From Paludibacteraceae bacterium (lineage in GTDB: Bacteria > Bacteroidota > Bacteroidia > Bacteroidales > Paludibacteraceae): a stretch of 63,530 nt of DNA. A program made the position numbers and the translations under genes. The stretch covers positions 1 through 63,530 of the forward strand of contig JARKSE010000023.1 in assembly GCA_029974315.1 (NCBI GenBank). The letters run 5' to 3'. Shown piece by piece: positions 23,268 to 33,258 of the stretch; the first letter of the stretch is position 1; every line of letters starts with the position of its first letter. The notes beneath the pieces were generated by a model. That model ran no database searches. It saw only the letters and a list, made by a program, of their open reading frames with translations, and was not told the DNA's origin.

Positions 23268-24053
23268 TCATAAACCCAAAGATTTAGCTTCGTCCCAAAA
23301 AACATCCATCTCTTCGAGACTCATCTGTCGTAAATCTCTGCCTTGTTTTATAGTGCGCTCTTCGAGATAATTAAAGCGACGAATAAACTTTTTATTAGTT
23401 TTTTCTAAGGCATTTTCAGGATTGATTTTATACAAACGAGCAGCATTTATCAAGCTAAATAGCAAATCGCCAAATTCGCCTTCTAAATTATCAGACTCCT
23501 CCTTAAGAGCTTCCACCTCAAATTCAGCAATCTCTTCTTTTACTTTATCCCAAACTTGTTCTCGTTGTGCCCAATCGAAACCGACACTGCGTGCTTTATC
23601 TTGAATACGATGCGCTTTTATTAAGGCGGGTAAAGCCGTAGGCACACCACTTAACACACTGGCATTGCCACCTTTTTCTTTAAGTTTCAGTTGTTCCCAG
23701 TTTTGCTTTACAGCTTCAGGCGTATTGGCTTCGGTTGTTCCATAAATATGTGGATGGCGGTAAATAAGCTTTTCAACCAATACATCACACACATCTTTGA
23801 TATCAAAATCGCCGGTTTCACTTCCCATTTGTGCATAAAACACAACGTGCAGTAACACATCGCCAAGCTCTTTTTTTATATTTTTAAGATCTCTATTAGA
23901 GATAGCATCTGCCAGTTCGTAAACCTCTTCAATAGTATTGGAGCGTAAAGATTCAAAGGTTTGTTTTTTATCCCAAGGACATTTTTCGCGCAATTCACTC
24001 ATCACGTCGAGTAGGCGCGAAAACGATTCTAATTGTTCAACTCTTGTGTGCAT
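23268..24053 (-). CDS. mazG: Nucleoside triphosphate pyrophosphohydrolase
   Basis: LREKCPWDKKQTFESLRSNTIEEVYELADAI; KKELGDVLLHVVFYAQ; bona fide TGA stop after DEAKSLGL. Confidence 0.96.
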   Translation of the reverse strand: MHTRVEQLESFSRLLDVMSELREKCPWDKKQTFESLRSNTIEEVYELADAISNRDLKNIKKELGDVLLHVVFYAQMGSETGDFDIKDVCDVLVEKLIYRHPHIYGTTEANTPEAVKQNWEQLKLKEKGGNASVLSGVPTALPALIKAHRIQDKARSVGFDWAQREQVWDKVKEEIAEFEVEALKEESDNLEGEFGDLLFSLINAARLYKINPENALEKTNKKFIRRFNYLEERTIKQGRDLRQMSLEEMDVFWDEAKSLGL

Positions 24054-24152
24054 AGTTTGTTAATTCATTATCTTATGTCTATCCTGTTAAAATCACCCAG
24101 CAACATCGCGGTTATAGACCACAGCATCTTCATGCTACGCTTGTTAGTTCTG

Positions 24153-24326
24153 CTAAACCTTCTCATATAAATAAATATTTTGTTCGTGTTTATTATGTGA
24201 CACCAGTAAAGAAACAGTAGTAAATTCTGTTTTTATGGTACTTTTATAACGTTTCAAGCGGACACTTTTGAGTGTATAAATAGCACCGTTGTAGAAGAAT
24301 GCACCTGAAACTTTGCGGTAGTTCAC
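24153..24326 (-). CDS. Short ORF (57 aa, GTG start) in the 330-nt gap; unknown or remnant
   Basis: Own translation: VNYRKVSGAFFYNGAIYTLKSVRLKRYKSTIKTEFTTVSLLVSHNKHEQNIYLYEKV; below the ORF-track cut-off, no recognised homology. Confidence 0.2.
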   Translation of the reverse strand: MNYRKVSGAFFYNGAIYTLKSVRLKRYKSTIKTEFTTVSLLVSHNKHEQNIYLYEKV

Positions 24327-24383
24327 AAGCTACAAAAAGTAGTAAGAAAAAGCCAAATGCAATATGAGTGTATTATTTTATCC

Positions 24384-26453
24384 TCATTTAATCATTTTTA
24401 TTGGCAAATGATTATTTACACGCAAAAAACAAACACCTTTAGCCAACCAAGGAATATGTAAGGTACTACCCGATGTATGCAACGTTCTGTAACAAACGCG
24501 TCCTACCGCATCAAACATCGAAATGTGAGCATTAGGTTCTAAATTTTCCAACACAAACCCATTGGATGTTGTAGTATATTGTATTGGCAATTCAGACGGT
24601 GTGTACACACCTATTATATTTTCTGTCACCACTTTTACGGGACCATAAACAGCGTTGTTTGTACCTCCTTGGGGTTGCACTGTGTAATAATACGTTTCTC
24701 CTTCTATGAGATTCACTACTTCGTGAAACAACAACGTCTCTTGTTGAGGATAATCAGGCAACAACATCGCCGACTCTACCGATTTTAAAACATCAAGCTG
24801 TATAGCGTCAATAATCACACGTTTACCAATAACAGCACTAAACTTAAATTTCATTGTCGAGTAATCCGCAGCCGACATTTTAAACATAAATGTTTGATAA
24901 TTTACACCCGTTGTAAATGTTGTTACCGTTACATCATTACAAAGAACGGTTAATTTTGCACCATTATCGCTACCGTACTGTTTAGCACGCACCAATAACT
25001 GAACACTATCTGCATCAACCGCTATAGAAGGCGCAATTATTGAACCTGCCGTACCACTCGATGCCAATCTTACCTCACTCAATTGATTTGTTACAATATA
25101 ACCAGTAGAAGTCCAACCTGATGGAAGATTTGGCGTACTTACAAAATCCTCGTTGAATTGATTTGTCCACAACGTTTCGCCAGCATCCCCCATCGTAAAC
25201 ACTGATACTTCATAAGACGAAGCATCAACCGAGGCTGTCCATTTTATGGTAAAACGATCACTATTGATGGCTGGTTTAAGCAACGAAAATGAGTCAAACG
25301 CCTGTGCCGTTAATTGTACATGTACGGTATCTACTTCATCGCTAAATAACTGTAACTCTACCGTATCACAAGCTATAAACTCAGAATTGTAAGTAATAAC
25401 TAACGAAGTTCCGGACAAAACTTCATTCGCCGCAAATAACGTGCGTGAAAGTGCAAATCTAGAAGTGTTATGACCAACTATTTTTACACTCAATGGTTTA
25501 GTAATACTTTTACCTTGAATAGGAAGCGTCAAATGTTGCGCAAAACCTATCGTATCTGGTGTAAAGGCAAACGATTTGCCATTGATAGGGGTTTTTAAAT
25601 ACGGTTGTCCCGTAATAATGGCTCGTGAAAAAGGCTCTTCCTTCTTATCGCCCCAAATATACTCTGCCAAAGCAGGACAATCAATAAATGGATTTCTATT
25701 TCCCTGAATTTTATAAACTTCCTCATTCCGATGTAATTCTTTAGCACTTACAGGGTCAGCTCTGTGCCAAGCCAATAACATGTTGGTTGTCCAATCTTGG
25801 AATAATGGATAAGTATCGTGATTATTAACATTTAACTGCATTGACGCATCTGAATTCCATATATCATTCGGAGAAAAGTATTCGTAACACGTCACCATAT
25901 ACATGTAAATTCGGGCAAAATCCCCTTTGTATTCATCAGCTGGTTCCCAAACCATAATAGAATTAATCGGATCACGTAAAAATGAACGTCCACGCTTAAT
26001 CACGCCGTTATCAAACAACACATCGCCATCCACAACACCCATTGTCCAATTACTTTTTTGATTATTGGCTACTGCATCGGCAGGATTGAGATGATGCAAA
26101 TCCTTGTACGCCTGATTTTGAGTTCCACCCCACCAACTCTTCGGAAGCGAATGCTCAATATTTATTCCACTTACAGAGTTTACACCATCAAATTGGTACA
26201 CTTGCTTAGAGTACATATCCCATACAGAACCATCAGGGCGAACATCAGTTACAGGAAAAGCAGACCACGTAGCACCAATGCCACTACCGTAAGCCAACAC
26301 ATTAGCTGAACGAATGATTTCGTACAAAGCCGTTTTTAACTCCCCTTTATTTTTACCTTCTGTTGTGCTGTAATAGCCTGCAGGAATTTGTGCCCACAAC
26401 GGAATTGTGCAGCATAAAAAAATGTATGTAACTATTTTTTTCAACATTACCAC
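24384..26453 (-). CDS. Secreted endonuclease I family nuclease with T9SS-like C-terminal sorting domain
   Basis: INIEHSLPKSWWGGTQNQAYKDLHHLNPADAVANNQKSNW; signal peptide; C-terminus SMFDAVGRVCYRTLHTSGSTLHIPWLAKGVCFLRVNNHLPIKMIK. Confidence 0.88.
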   Translation of the reverse strand: MVMLKKIVTYIFLCCTIPLWAQIPAGYYSTTEGKNKGELKTALYEIIRSANVLAYGSGIGATWSAFPVTDVRPDGSVWDMYSKQVYQFDGVNSVSGINIEHSLPKSWWGGTQNQAYKDLHHLNPADAVANNQKSNWTMGVVDGDVLFDNGVIKRGRSFLRDPINSIMVWEPADEYKGDFARIYMYMVTCYEYFSPNDIWNSDASMQLNVNNHDTYPLFQDWTTNMLLAWHRADPVSAKELHRNEEVYKIQGNRNPFIDCPALAEYIWGDKKEEPFSRAIITGQPYLKTPINGKSFAFTPDTIGFAQHLTLPIQGKSITKPLSVKIVGHNTSRFALSRTLFAANEVLSGTSLVITYNSEFIACDTVELQLFSDEVDTVHVQLTAQAFDSFSLLKPAINSDRFTIKWTASVDASSYEVSVFTMGDAGETLWTNQFNEDFVSTPNLPSGWTSTGYIVTNQLSEVRLASSGTAGSIIAPSIAVDADSVQLLVRAKQYGSDNGAKLTVLCNDVTVTTFTTGVNYQTFMFKMSAADYSTMKFKFSAVIGKRVIIDAIQLDVLKSVESAMLLPDYPQQETLLFHEVVNLIEGETYYYTVQPQGGTNNAVYGPVKVVTENIIGVYTPSELPIQYTTTSNGFVLENLEPNAHISMFDAVGRVCYRTLHTSGSTLHIPWLAKGVCFLRVNNHLPIKMIK

Positions 26454-27923
26454 TTATAAACTCCATTCAAAACCATCTTTGGTATCTTTAATAGAGAACC
26501 CCAAAGCCGTTAACTCATTGCGAATTTTATCCGACGTAGCCCAATCTTTATTTTGTTTAGCTTCCAAACGCATTTGCAATAATAAATCGATAGCCTTTTT
26601 GTATGCTTCGTTGCTTTCGCCAGCGACGTCTTCGGTTTGTAAACCAAGAATATCTTTAACAAAAACATCGAACACATCCTTTAGCTCAGTCAAATCTGTT
26701 TCAGAAATTGCTCCTTTCCCGTCGTGCACTGTATTTATCGCTTTGGCTACATCAAAAAGATGAGAAATAACAATCGGTGTATTCAAGTCATCGCACATAG
26801 CTGCTTCGCACTTGTCACGTAAACCAACAATTTCCACAGTCGAAGTTGCCGAGGGCATCAACTTCTGTAAACGCATATAAGCTTCCATTAAGCGCGCCAA
26901 CCCTTTCTCACTTGCCTCTAACGCATCACTACTAAAATCGACCGTACTGCGATAGTGTGCTTGGAGAATAAAGAAACGAATAGTCATAGGCGTAAATGGT
27001 TGCGACAAAAGCGAATGCCTGCCTGAAAAAAACTCGTCAAGTGTAATAAAGTTACCCAACGACTTCCCCATCTTTTGCCCATTGATAGTAATCATATTAT
27101 TGTGCATCCAATACTTAACAGTTTCTTTGCCTAAAGCCGCACTATTTTGTGCAATTTCACACTCGTGGTGAGGAAACATTAAATCCATACCACCACCGTG
27201 AATATCAAACTCTTCACCTAAATATTTAGTGCCCATCGCTGAGCATTCAAGATGCCAACCGGGAAAACCTTCACCCCATGGGCTTGGCCAACGCATAATA
27301 TGTTCTGGTGACGCTTTTTTCCACAAAGCGAAATCAACACTACGACGTTTTTCGCTCTGTCCGTCCAGCTCGCGCGTAGTTTCTAACAATTCATCGATAT
27401 TGCGCCCTGAAAGTTTTCCGTAGTGAAAGTTTTTATTATATTTTTCGACATCGAAATAGATAGAACCTTCACTTTCGTAAGCATATCCCGCATCAAGAAT
27501 TTTTTTCACAAATTCAATCTGCTCAATAATATGTCCCGAAGCGTGTGGCTCAATGCTTGGTGGCAAGACGTTGAGTTGTTCCATAGCTTTGTGATAACGC
27601 AACAAATAGTATTGCACCACTTCCATCGGTTCCAACTTTTCGAGACGTGCTTTTTTAGCAATTTTATCTTCGCCCTCGTCAGCGTCATGCTCCAAATGCC
27701 CAACATCAGTTATGTTACGCACATAACGCACTTTATAACCCAAATGGGTAAGGTAACGAAATAACACGTCAAACGTAATGGCTGGACGTGCATGTCCCAA
27801 ATGGGCGTCGCCGTACACAGTTGGACCACAAACATACAAACCCACATTGGGTTCATGCAATGGTTTAAACTCCTCTTTTTTACGTGTTAATGTGTTGTAA
27901 ATAAACAATTTATTTTTCATCAA
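26454..27923 (-). CDS. cysS: Cysteinyl-tRNA synthetase
   Basis: [36 protein letters not shown]. Confidence 0.98.
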   Translation of the reverse strand: MMKNKLFIYNTLTRKKEEFKPLHEPNVGLYVCGPTVYGDAHLGHARPAITFDVLFRYLTHLGYKVRYVRNITDVGHLEHDADEGEDKIAKKARLEKLEPMEVVQYYLLRYHKAMEQLNVLPPSIEPHASGHIIEQIEFVKKILDAGYAYESEGSIYFDVEKYNKNFHYGKLSGRNIDELLETTRELDGQSEKRRSVDFALWKKASPEHIMRWPSPWGEGFPGWHLECSAMGTKYLGEEFDIHGGGMDLMFPHHECEIAQNSAALGKETVKYWMHNNMITINGQKMGKSLGNFITLDEFFSGRHSLLSQPFTPMTIRFFILQAHYRSTVDFSSDALEASEKGLARLMEAYMRLQKLMPSATSTVEIVGLRDKCEAAMCDDLNTPIVISHLFDVAKAINTVHDGKGAISETDLTELKDVFDVFVKDILGLQTEDVAGESNEAYKKAIDLLLQMRLEAKQNKDWATSDKIRNELTALGFSIKDTKDGFEWSL

Positions 27924-27996
27924 AGTACTATGTAAACGATTATATCATGACATTTGTGTGAAACAAATGCACTTTAATTCAGTGTTAATCAACTCA

Positions 27997-28004
27997 CAAA
28001 GGTA
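27997..28004 (-). promoter_or_regulatory. -7 box (TACCTTTG) for cysS
   Basis: Reverse complement of CAAAGGTA upstream of cysS. Confidence 0.5.
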
Positions 28005-28075
28005 AGGTATTTTTCAGAAAAGACAAAACCTGAAAACCAGTTCCTAAAAATATTGTCCATTCAACCGAAATCAAC

Positions 28076-28083
28076 TACTTTTG
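28076..28083 (+). promoter_or_regulatory. -7 box (TACTTTTG) for the UbiA/radical SAM pair
   Basis: 29 nt upstream of the ATG at 28113. Confidence 0.5.
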
Positions 28084-28112
28084 TAAACAAACAAATTAAA
28101 ACAATAAACACG

Positions 28113-29111
28113 ATGAATAAAATAGGTTTTTGGATCAATAACGCACGCCATATTGCACTACCACAAAGCGTACTTCCTGCCCTACTAGCATTCACTATGG
28201 CTGCTACACATTCTGATTTTTCGTGGTGGTTGGGGATCATTGCTCTATTCGGAATTATCTGTGCACATTTAGGCATGAATTTAGCTGACGACTACTTCGA
28301 CTACAAAGTAAAAAGTGGCGAAAATCGCAATGAAATGGCAGCCGAAGGTATACGTGCTCGAATTGCAAAATATCCTTACCTCACGTCAGGACAGGCCACA
28401 GTAAAACAACTTGTCGGTGCCATTTTTGTTTTTCTACTCATTGCCTGTATGTGTGGTGCTGTGATTTTCTATTTTAGAGGCATCAACATTCTCTATTTAA
28501 CATTAATTGGCGGTTTTTTAGGGATTTCCTATTCTGGTTGGCCGTTTCGTTTGTGTTATCATGGCTACGGCGAACTCGTTATAGGAGTAATGTTTGGTCC
28601 ACTACTTATGATTGGAATGCAATATGCAGCTGCCGGCGTTTTTGATGCAAACATTATTTTAGTTAGCGTTCCGGTAGGATTATTAGTGACCAATATTGTC
28701 TATTCGCACTCTATCATGGACGCAATTCCTGATGAAAAGGTAGGGAAAATGACTTTTGCTCGCTTACTTGCCAAACCAAAGTGGATGATTTTATTTTCTG
28801 CCATCTTCAATTTGATGCCCTTTGTTATTATTGCTATTGGCGTGATATTAGGCGTGTTACATGTCGCCTATTTGAGCATTTTTATCTTATTGCCTATGGG
28901 TATCTACTTGGTGAAATCACTCAATCAATTCATCAATCAACAAACCGTAGACATTAAATTAAAATCGTGGATGGGACCGATGGGAGAATTTGATAAATAC
29001 CGCGAAGCGAGCATCGATTGGTTTATGTTGCGTTGGCTTATTGCGCGCAATTTAGTCACTTTTTTCTGTCTGATTTTAGCCATTGTCAACATCATTCTTA
29101 TCTTTATTTAA
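28113..29111 (+). CDS. UbiA-family prenyltransferase (MenA-like)
   Basis: Multi-TM; NLADDYFDY and DAIPDEKVGKMTFA resemble UbiA Asp-rich motifs. Confidence 0.8.
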   Translation: MNKIGFWINNARHIALPQSVLPALLAFTMAATHSDFSWWLGIIALFGIICAHLGMNLADDYFDYKVKSGENRNEMAAEGIRARIAKYPYLTSGQATVKQLVGAIFVFLLIACMCGAVIFYFRGINILYLTLIGGFLGISYSGWPFRLCYHGYGELVIGVMFGPLLMIGMQYAAAGVFDANIILVSVPVGLLVTNIVYSHSIMDAIPDEKVGKMTFARLLAKPKWMILFSAIFNLMPFVIIAIGVILGVLHVAYLSIFILLPMGIYLVKSLNQFINQQTVDIKLKSWMGPMGEFDKYREASIDWFMLRWLIARNLVTFFCLILAIVNIILIFI

Positions 29112-29124
29112 AACTATCATCACT

Positions 29125-30021
29125 ATGAAAATCAAACAATTTATATACCTCGGCTGGTGGTTCTTTAATGCACGCATCTTAGGACGCAAACGCCCGTTAC
29201 AAACCGTATTATTCATTTCAGACAAATGCAACCTCGAATGCAAACACTGTAGCGTGTACAACAAAACCAATCCGCATCAATTTACTTACGAGCAAGTGCG
29301 CCAACAACTGGAATATGCCTACGACCAAGGCTCGCGTTTTGTGGATTTAGAAGGAGGCGAAGTGATGATTTGGCGTGATGGAGATTATCGTATCAACGAT
29401 TTGATTGATTTAGCCAAAGAGATTGGTTTTTTTTCAGTCACTATTACTACCAACGCACAACTACCATTTGCTGGAAGTCACGCCGATAGCATCTGGGTAA
29501 GCCTCGATGGTTATGGCAAATTTCACGAAGAGATTCGTGGAGAAGGTACTTTTAAACGCCTCGAAGCCAACATTGCCTCATCAAAACATCCACATTTAAG
29601 CGTGAATATGGTGGTTAATACATTGAATTACATCAGTGTAGAAGAAACCATAAAATACGCTAAAAACAATCCTGCTATCGAAAGCATTTCTATCAACTTC
29701 TATACACCATTCCCCGGAGCCGAAAATTTGATGATCGACCATGAGACACGCTTGGCAGTAATCGACAAAGTTATTGAAATGAAAAAAGCAGGCTACCCGA
29801 TAATGAACAGTGTTTCCGGCTTAAAATTGATGAAACACAATAAATTCAAACGCCACTGCTGGGTAACTAACTTTATCTATCCCGATGGTACACGTAGCGG
29901 TTGCGTAGGCGAAGAGTTGGGTATTTGCGACGACTGTGGACTCTGCATGGCTGGCGAAATGAATGCTGTATTCAACTTTAGAATTGATACTATTTTTGCG
30001 GGACTTAAATTACGTTTGTAA
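29125..30021 (+). CDS. Radical SAM protein with C-terminal cysteine cluster
   Basis: CNLECKHC (CxxxCxxC); DLEGGEV; C-terminal GCVGEELGICDDCGLCMAGE. Confidence 0.88.
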   Translation: MKIKQFIYLGWWFFNARILGRKRPLQTVLFISDKCNLECKHCSVYNKTNPHQFTYEQVRQQLEYAYDQGSRFVDLEGGEVMIWRDGDYRINDLIDLAKEIGFFSVTITTNAQLPFAGSHADSIWVSLDGYGKFHEEIRGEGTFKRLEANIASSKHPHLSVNMVVNTLNYISVEETIKYAKNNPAIESISINFYTPFPGAENLMIDHETRLAVIDKVIEMKKAGYPIMNSVSGLKLMKHNKFKRHCWVTNFIYPDGTRSGCVGEELGICDDCGLCMAGEMNAVFNFRIDTIFAGLKLRL

Positions 30022-30033
30022 TTTTTCAATAGT

Positions 30034-30876
30034 TCATTTCTCCACAGCGCGCATACGTTTTTGAAATTGAGAAATACTCTCTTTGGATGTATTTTTAAAA
30101 AAACGACTAAACACCGAAGGGCTATCAAATCCCAAGATATAAGCAATCTCTTTAGCTGGTTTGGAACTATATAATAGCAACCGTTTAGCTTCTGTCAAAA
30201 TGCGTTCGTGAATAATTTGAAGTGGTGACGGCAGGTTGTGCGCCGCAAAAATATGCGACAACGTTTTAGGTGACCGATGCAATAGTTCGGCATAATCTTT
30301 TACCTGCTTTTTCTCCTTGTAGTGTGCATCGACCAATAAAAAGTAGTGCCGTATTAAGTTAAACGTATGTTCACTATGCTCGTCCAGATCATATTTTTCT
30401 TTTCCCAAACGTGTAGCTGTAATAATAAATCGTTTCAAATGCAATCTAAGCATTTCTTCCTGAAAGGGATCATTTATAACAGATTCCGCTTTTAACTCTT
30501 TTGCTATGTTGCGAAAGTCTGCAATTTGACTGTCTGTGAGGTGCAAATGCATGATAGAAGCACCACTATTGAATAAAAATCCGTTACACGATACTTCGTT
30601 ATCGTGCCCATAAATACAGTAGAAATTACTATTAAACACTAAAGAAAAGTAGCTTCCACGTACATCCAAAAAACGCATCTCATGCAACGGTGAAATTGTA
30701 ATTAAATCATTAACTTTCAATTCCATAAAAACGTGATCAACTTCCACCAACAGCTCACCTTGCTCCACTATTATAAATTTGAATAGCGTTTGATCATCTT
30801 GCAACACCATATTCCTATGCAACTCATCAGTTAATTGCAATACACCTTTTAACTTTGTATTAAACGTGAAATTCAT
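30034..30876 (-). CDS. AraC-family transcriptional regulator
   Basis: C-terminal HTH AKEIAYILGFDSPSVFSRFFKNTSKESISQFQKRMR. Confidence 0.88.
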   Translation of the reverse strand: MNFTFNTKLKGVLQLTDELHRNMVLQDDQTLFKFIIVEQGELLVEVDHVFMELKVNDLITISPLHEMRFLDVRGSYFSLVFNSNFYCIYGHDNEVSCNGFLFNSGASIMHLHLTDSQIADFRNIAKELKAESVINDPFQEEMLRLHLKRFIITATRLGKEKYDLDEHSEHTFNLIRHYFLLVDAHYKEKKQVKDYAELLHRSPKTLSHIFAAHNLPSPLQIIHERILTEAKRLLLYSSKPAKEIAYILGFDSPSVFSRFFKNTSKESISQFQKRMRAVEK

Positions 30877-30909
30877 AATTCGCCATGTAAAATTATCAAC
30901 TTTCGACTA

Positions 30910-30917
30910 CAAAGATA
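30910..30917 (-). promoter_or_regulatory. -7 box (TATCTTTG) for the AraC regulator
   Basis: Reverse complement of CAAAGATA, 33 nt upstream of the start. Confidence 0.5.
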
Positions 30918-30990
30918 ACTATTTCCCAAAATAAGTAAACAATATTTCCCGAAAAATAAATCTTCTCATCTAAAAATCGTTTTTTTTATT

Positions 30991-30998
30991 TATCTTTG
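30991..30998 (+). promoter_or_regulatory. -7 box (TATCTTTG) for zwf-pgl-gnd
   Basis: TATCTTTG 29 nt upstream of zwf. Confidence 0.6.
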
Positions 30999-31027
30999 TA
31001 AAAGCAACTATTTTTTTAGGATTTCCT

Positions 31028-32548
31028 ATGGAAAAATTCATATTGGTCATATTTGGCGCATCTGGTGATTTAGCTTGGCGTAAACTGATGCCGGCACTTT
31101 ATACATTACATCAACAAAAATTACTGCCCGAAACCTTTAAAATGCTCGGAGTAGGACGTAAAACAATAAATGATGATGCTTTTCGTAAAAAAACAGCGGA
31201 AGGCTTAAATCAATTTGTCCCGAAAGAGCAATATTCCGACGACGAGGTGCGTAAATTCATCACCAACATACATTTTCACAGTATGGACACGAGTAATGTC
31301 AATGATTACGCAGGACTCAAAGAGCGTCTTAAAGAACTTTCGGAGAGTTTAGTTTGTGACGCCAACTACCTATTTTACTACGCCACGCCACCTACGATGT
31401 ACACTGTTATTACGCATCATTTGCAGGCGCACAACCTCACTTGCCAGGAATCGGGTTGGAAACGTGTAATTATAGAAAAACCATACGGACACGATTTAGC
31501 TAGTGCTGTAGAGCTAACCAAAGAGTTGTCGCAAGCCTTTGCTGAAGATCAGATTTACCGTATTGATCACTATTTAGGCAAAGAAACCGTACAAAATATT
31601 TTGGTGACTCGTTTTTCGAACAGTATTTTTGAACCGCTTTGGAATCACAACTATATCAAATATGTAGAGATAACGTCATCTGAAGATTTAGGCGTGGGGT
31701 CGCGCGCGGGCTACTACGACTCCACGGGCGCTATGCGCGATATGGTACAAAATCACCTACTTCAACTTTTGGCTATCGTGGCTATGGAACCGCCTGCTAA
31801 AGCACACGGAGACGCTATTCGAGACGAAATGGTAAAAGTTTTCCATTCACTACGTCCTATAAAAGAAGAAGAGGTGCCGCAATACGTTGTACGTGGACAA
31901 TACACTGAATCCAAAATTCATGGTGAATTAGTCAAAGGTTACCGTCAAGAAGATGGCATTGCTCCAAATTCAAAAACGGAAACTTACATGGCCATGGTTT
32001 GTTATATTGACAACTGGCGTTGGAGTGGTGTTCCGTTTTACATACGTACAGGAAAACGTTTGCCTACACGCGTTACAGAAATTGTAATTCATTTCAAAGA
32101 AAATCCGCACCGCATTTTTGCACAAAAAGATGGTTTAACCGATGCTGGCAATCAGCTCATTATCCGCATTCAACCCGACGAAGGTTTAGTACTCAAAGTA
32201 GGTATGAAAGTACCGGGTGCTGGTTTTCAAGTGGACAAAGTTGGTTTAGATTTCCACTACTCGTCACTCACAAACCACTACATTCCACAAGCGTACGAAC
32301 GTTTGTTGTGCGATTGCATTCAGGGCGATTCTACACTATTTCAACGTAATGATGCCGTGGAAGCTACATGGAATTTTGTGCAACCGATTATCAACGCTTT
32401 AAATAATCCACGAAAATTCCCCGTGTACGGCTATCCTGCGGGTACTTGGGGACCTGAACGTGCCGACCAACTCTTGGCTAAAGATGGCTTTGAGTGGCGC
32501 TATCCTTGTAAAAATTTAGCCAGCAATGGCGTTTATTGTGAATTATAA
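31028..32548 (+). CDS. zwf: Glucose-6-phosphate 1-dehydrogenase
   Basis: IFGASGDLAWRKLMPALYTL; YRIDHYLGKETVQNILVTRF. Confidence 0.97.
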   Translation: MEKFILVIFGASGDLAWRKLMPALYTLHQQKLLPETFKMLGVGRKTINDDAFRKKTAEGLNQFVPKEQYSDDEVRKFITNIHFHSMDTSNVNDYAGLKERLKELSESLVCDANYLFYYATPPTMYTVITHHLQAHNLTCQESGWKRVIIEKPYGHDLASAVELTKELSQAFAEDQIYRIDHYLGKETVQNILVTRFSNSIFEPLWNHNYIKYVEITSSEDLGVGSRAGYYDSTGAMRDMVQNHLLQLLAIVAMEPPAKAHGDAIRDEMVKVFHSLRPIKEEEVPQYVVRGQYTESKIHGELVKGYRQEDGIAPNSKTETYMAMVCYIDNWRWSGVPFYIRTGKRLPTRVTEIVIHFKENPHRIFAQKDGLTDAGNQLIIRIQPDEGLVLKVGMKVPGAGFQVDKVGLDFHYSSLTNHYIPQAYERLLCDCIQGDSTLFQRNDAVEATWNFVQPIINALNNPRKFPVYGYPAGTWGPERADQLLAKDGFEWRYPCKNLASNGVYCEL

Positions 32549-32560
32549 AATGACAACACT

Positions 32561-33253
32561 ATGAATAAAATCAACACATACAAAACGGCTTCCGATGCTT
32601 GCATAGAAGTTACCCATCGGTTGGTAAAATTAGCCAAAACAGGTGGGAACGTAGCACTTTCGGGCGGAGAAACTCCAAAACTGCTTTTTAATATTATGGC
32701 TGAACAATTCCGCGATACGGATTGGAGTAAACTCAACTTTTTTTGGGGCGATGAACGCATGGTACCACCTGAAAGCGCTGAAAGCAACTACGGTTTCTTT
32801 TTTCGCACCTTGGTAAGCACAGAACTTATTGATAGACAGCAAGTTTTTCAAATTTCCTATTTCGGTAATGAAGAAAAATCATTGAAAGATTATCAAGCTA
32901 AATTACAAGAAAAAGTACCTTTTAAAAACGGTTTCCCACAATTTGACTTAATTATTTTAGGACTTGGCGAAGATGGACATACCGCTTCCATTTTTCCCGA
33001 TAATTTAGAGTCATTTACATCTCTTGAAATGGCAGAAATCACGATGCATCCTAACGGACAACAAAGACGCATAACGCTTACTGGCAGCACACTAAACAGT
33101 GCAAAAGCAGTCTATTTTCTCACCACAGGAGAAGGCAAACGTGACATTATAAACGAAGTTATTATTCAAAAAAACATGGCTTTGCCTGCTACATTGGTCA
33201 ACAAACCACAAATTACATGGTTTATAGATGAAGCAGCAGCCACCAAATTATAA
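32561..33253 (+). CDS. pgl: 6-phosphogluconolactonase
   Basis: VALSGGETPKLLFNIM; FFWGDERMVPPESAESNYG; LGLGEDGHTASIFP. Confidence 0.95.
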   Translation: MNKINTYKTASDACIEVTHRLVKLAKTGGNVALSGGETPKLLFNIMAEQFRDTDWSKLNFFWGDERMVPPESAESNYGFFFRTLVSTELIDRQQVFQISYFGNEEKSLKDYQAKLQEKVPFKNGFPQFDLIILGLGEDGHTASIFPDNLESFTSLEMAEITMHPNGQQRRITLTGSTLNSAKAVYFLTTGEGKRDIINEVIIQKNMALPATLVNKPQITWFIDEAAATKL

Positions 33254-33258
33254 ATAGT

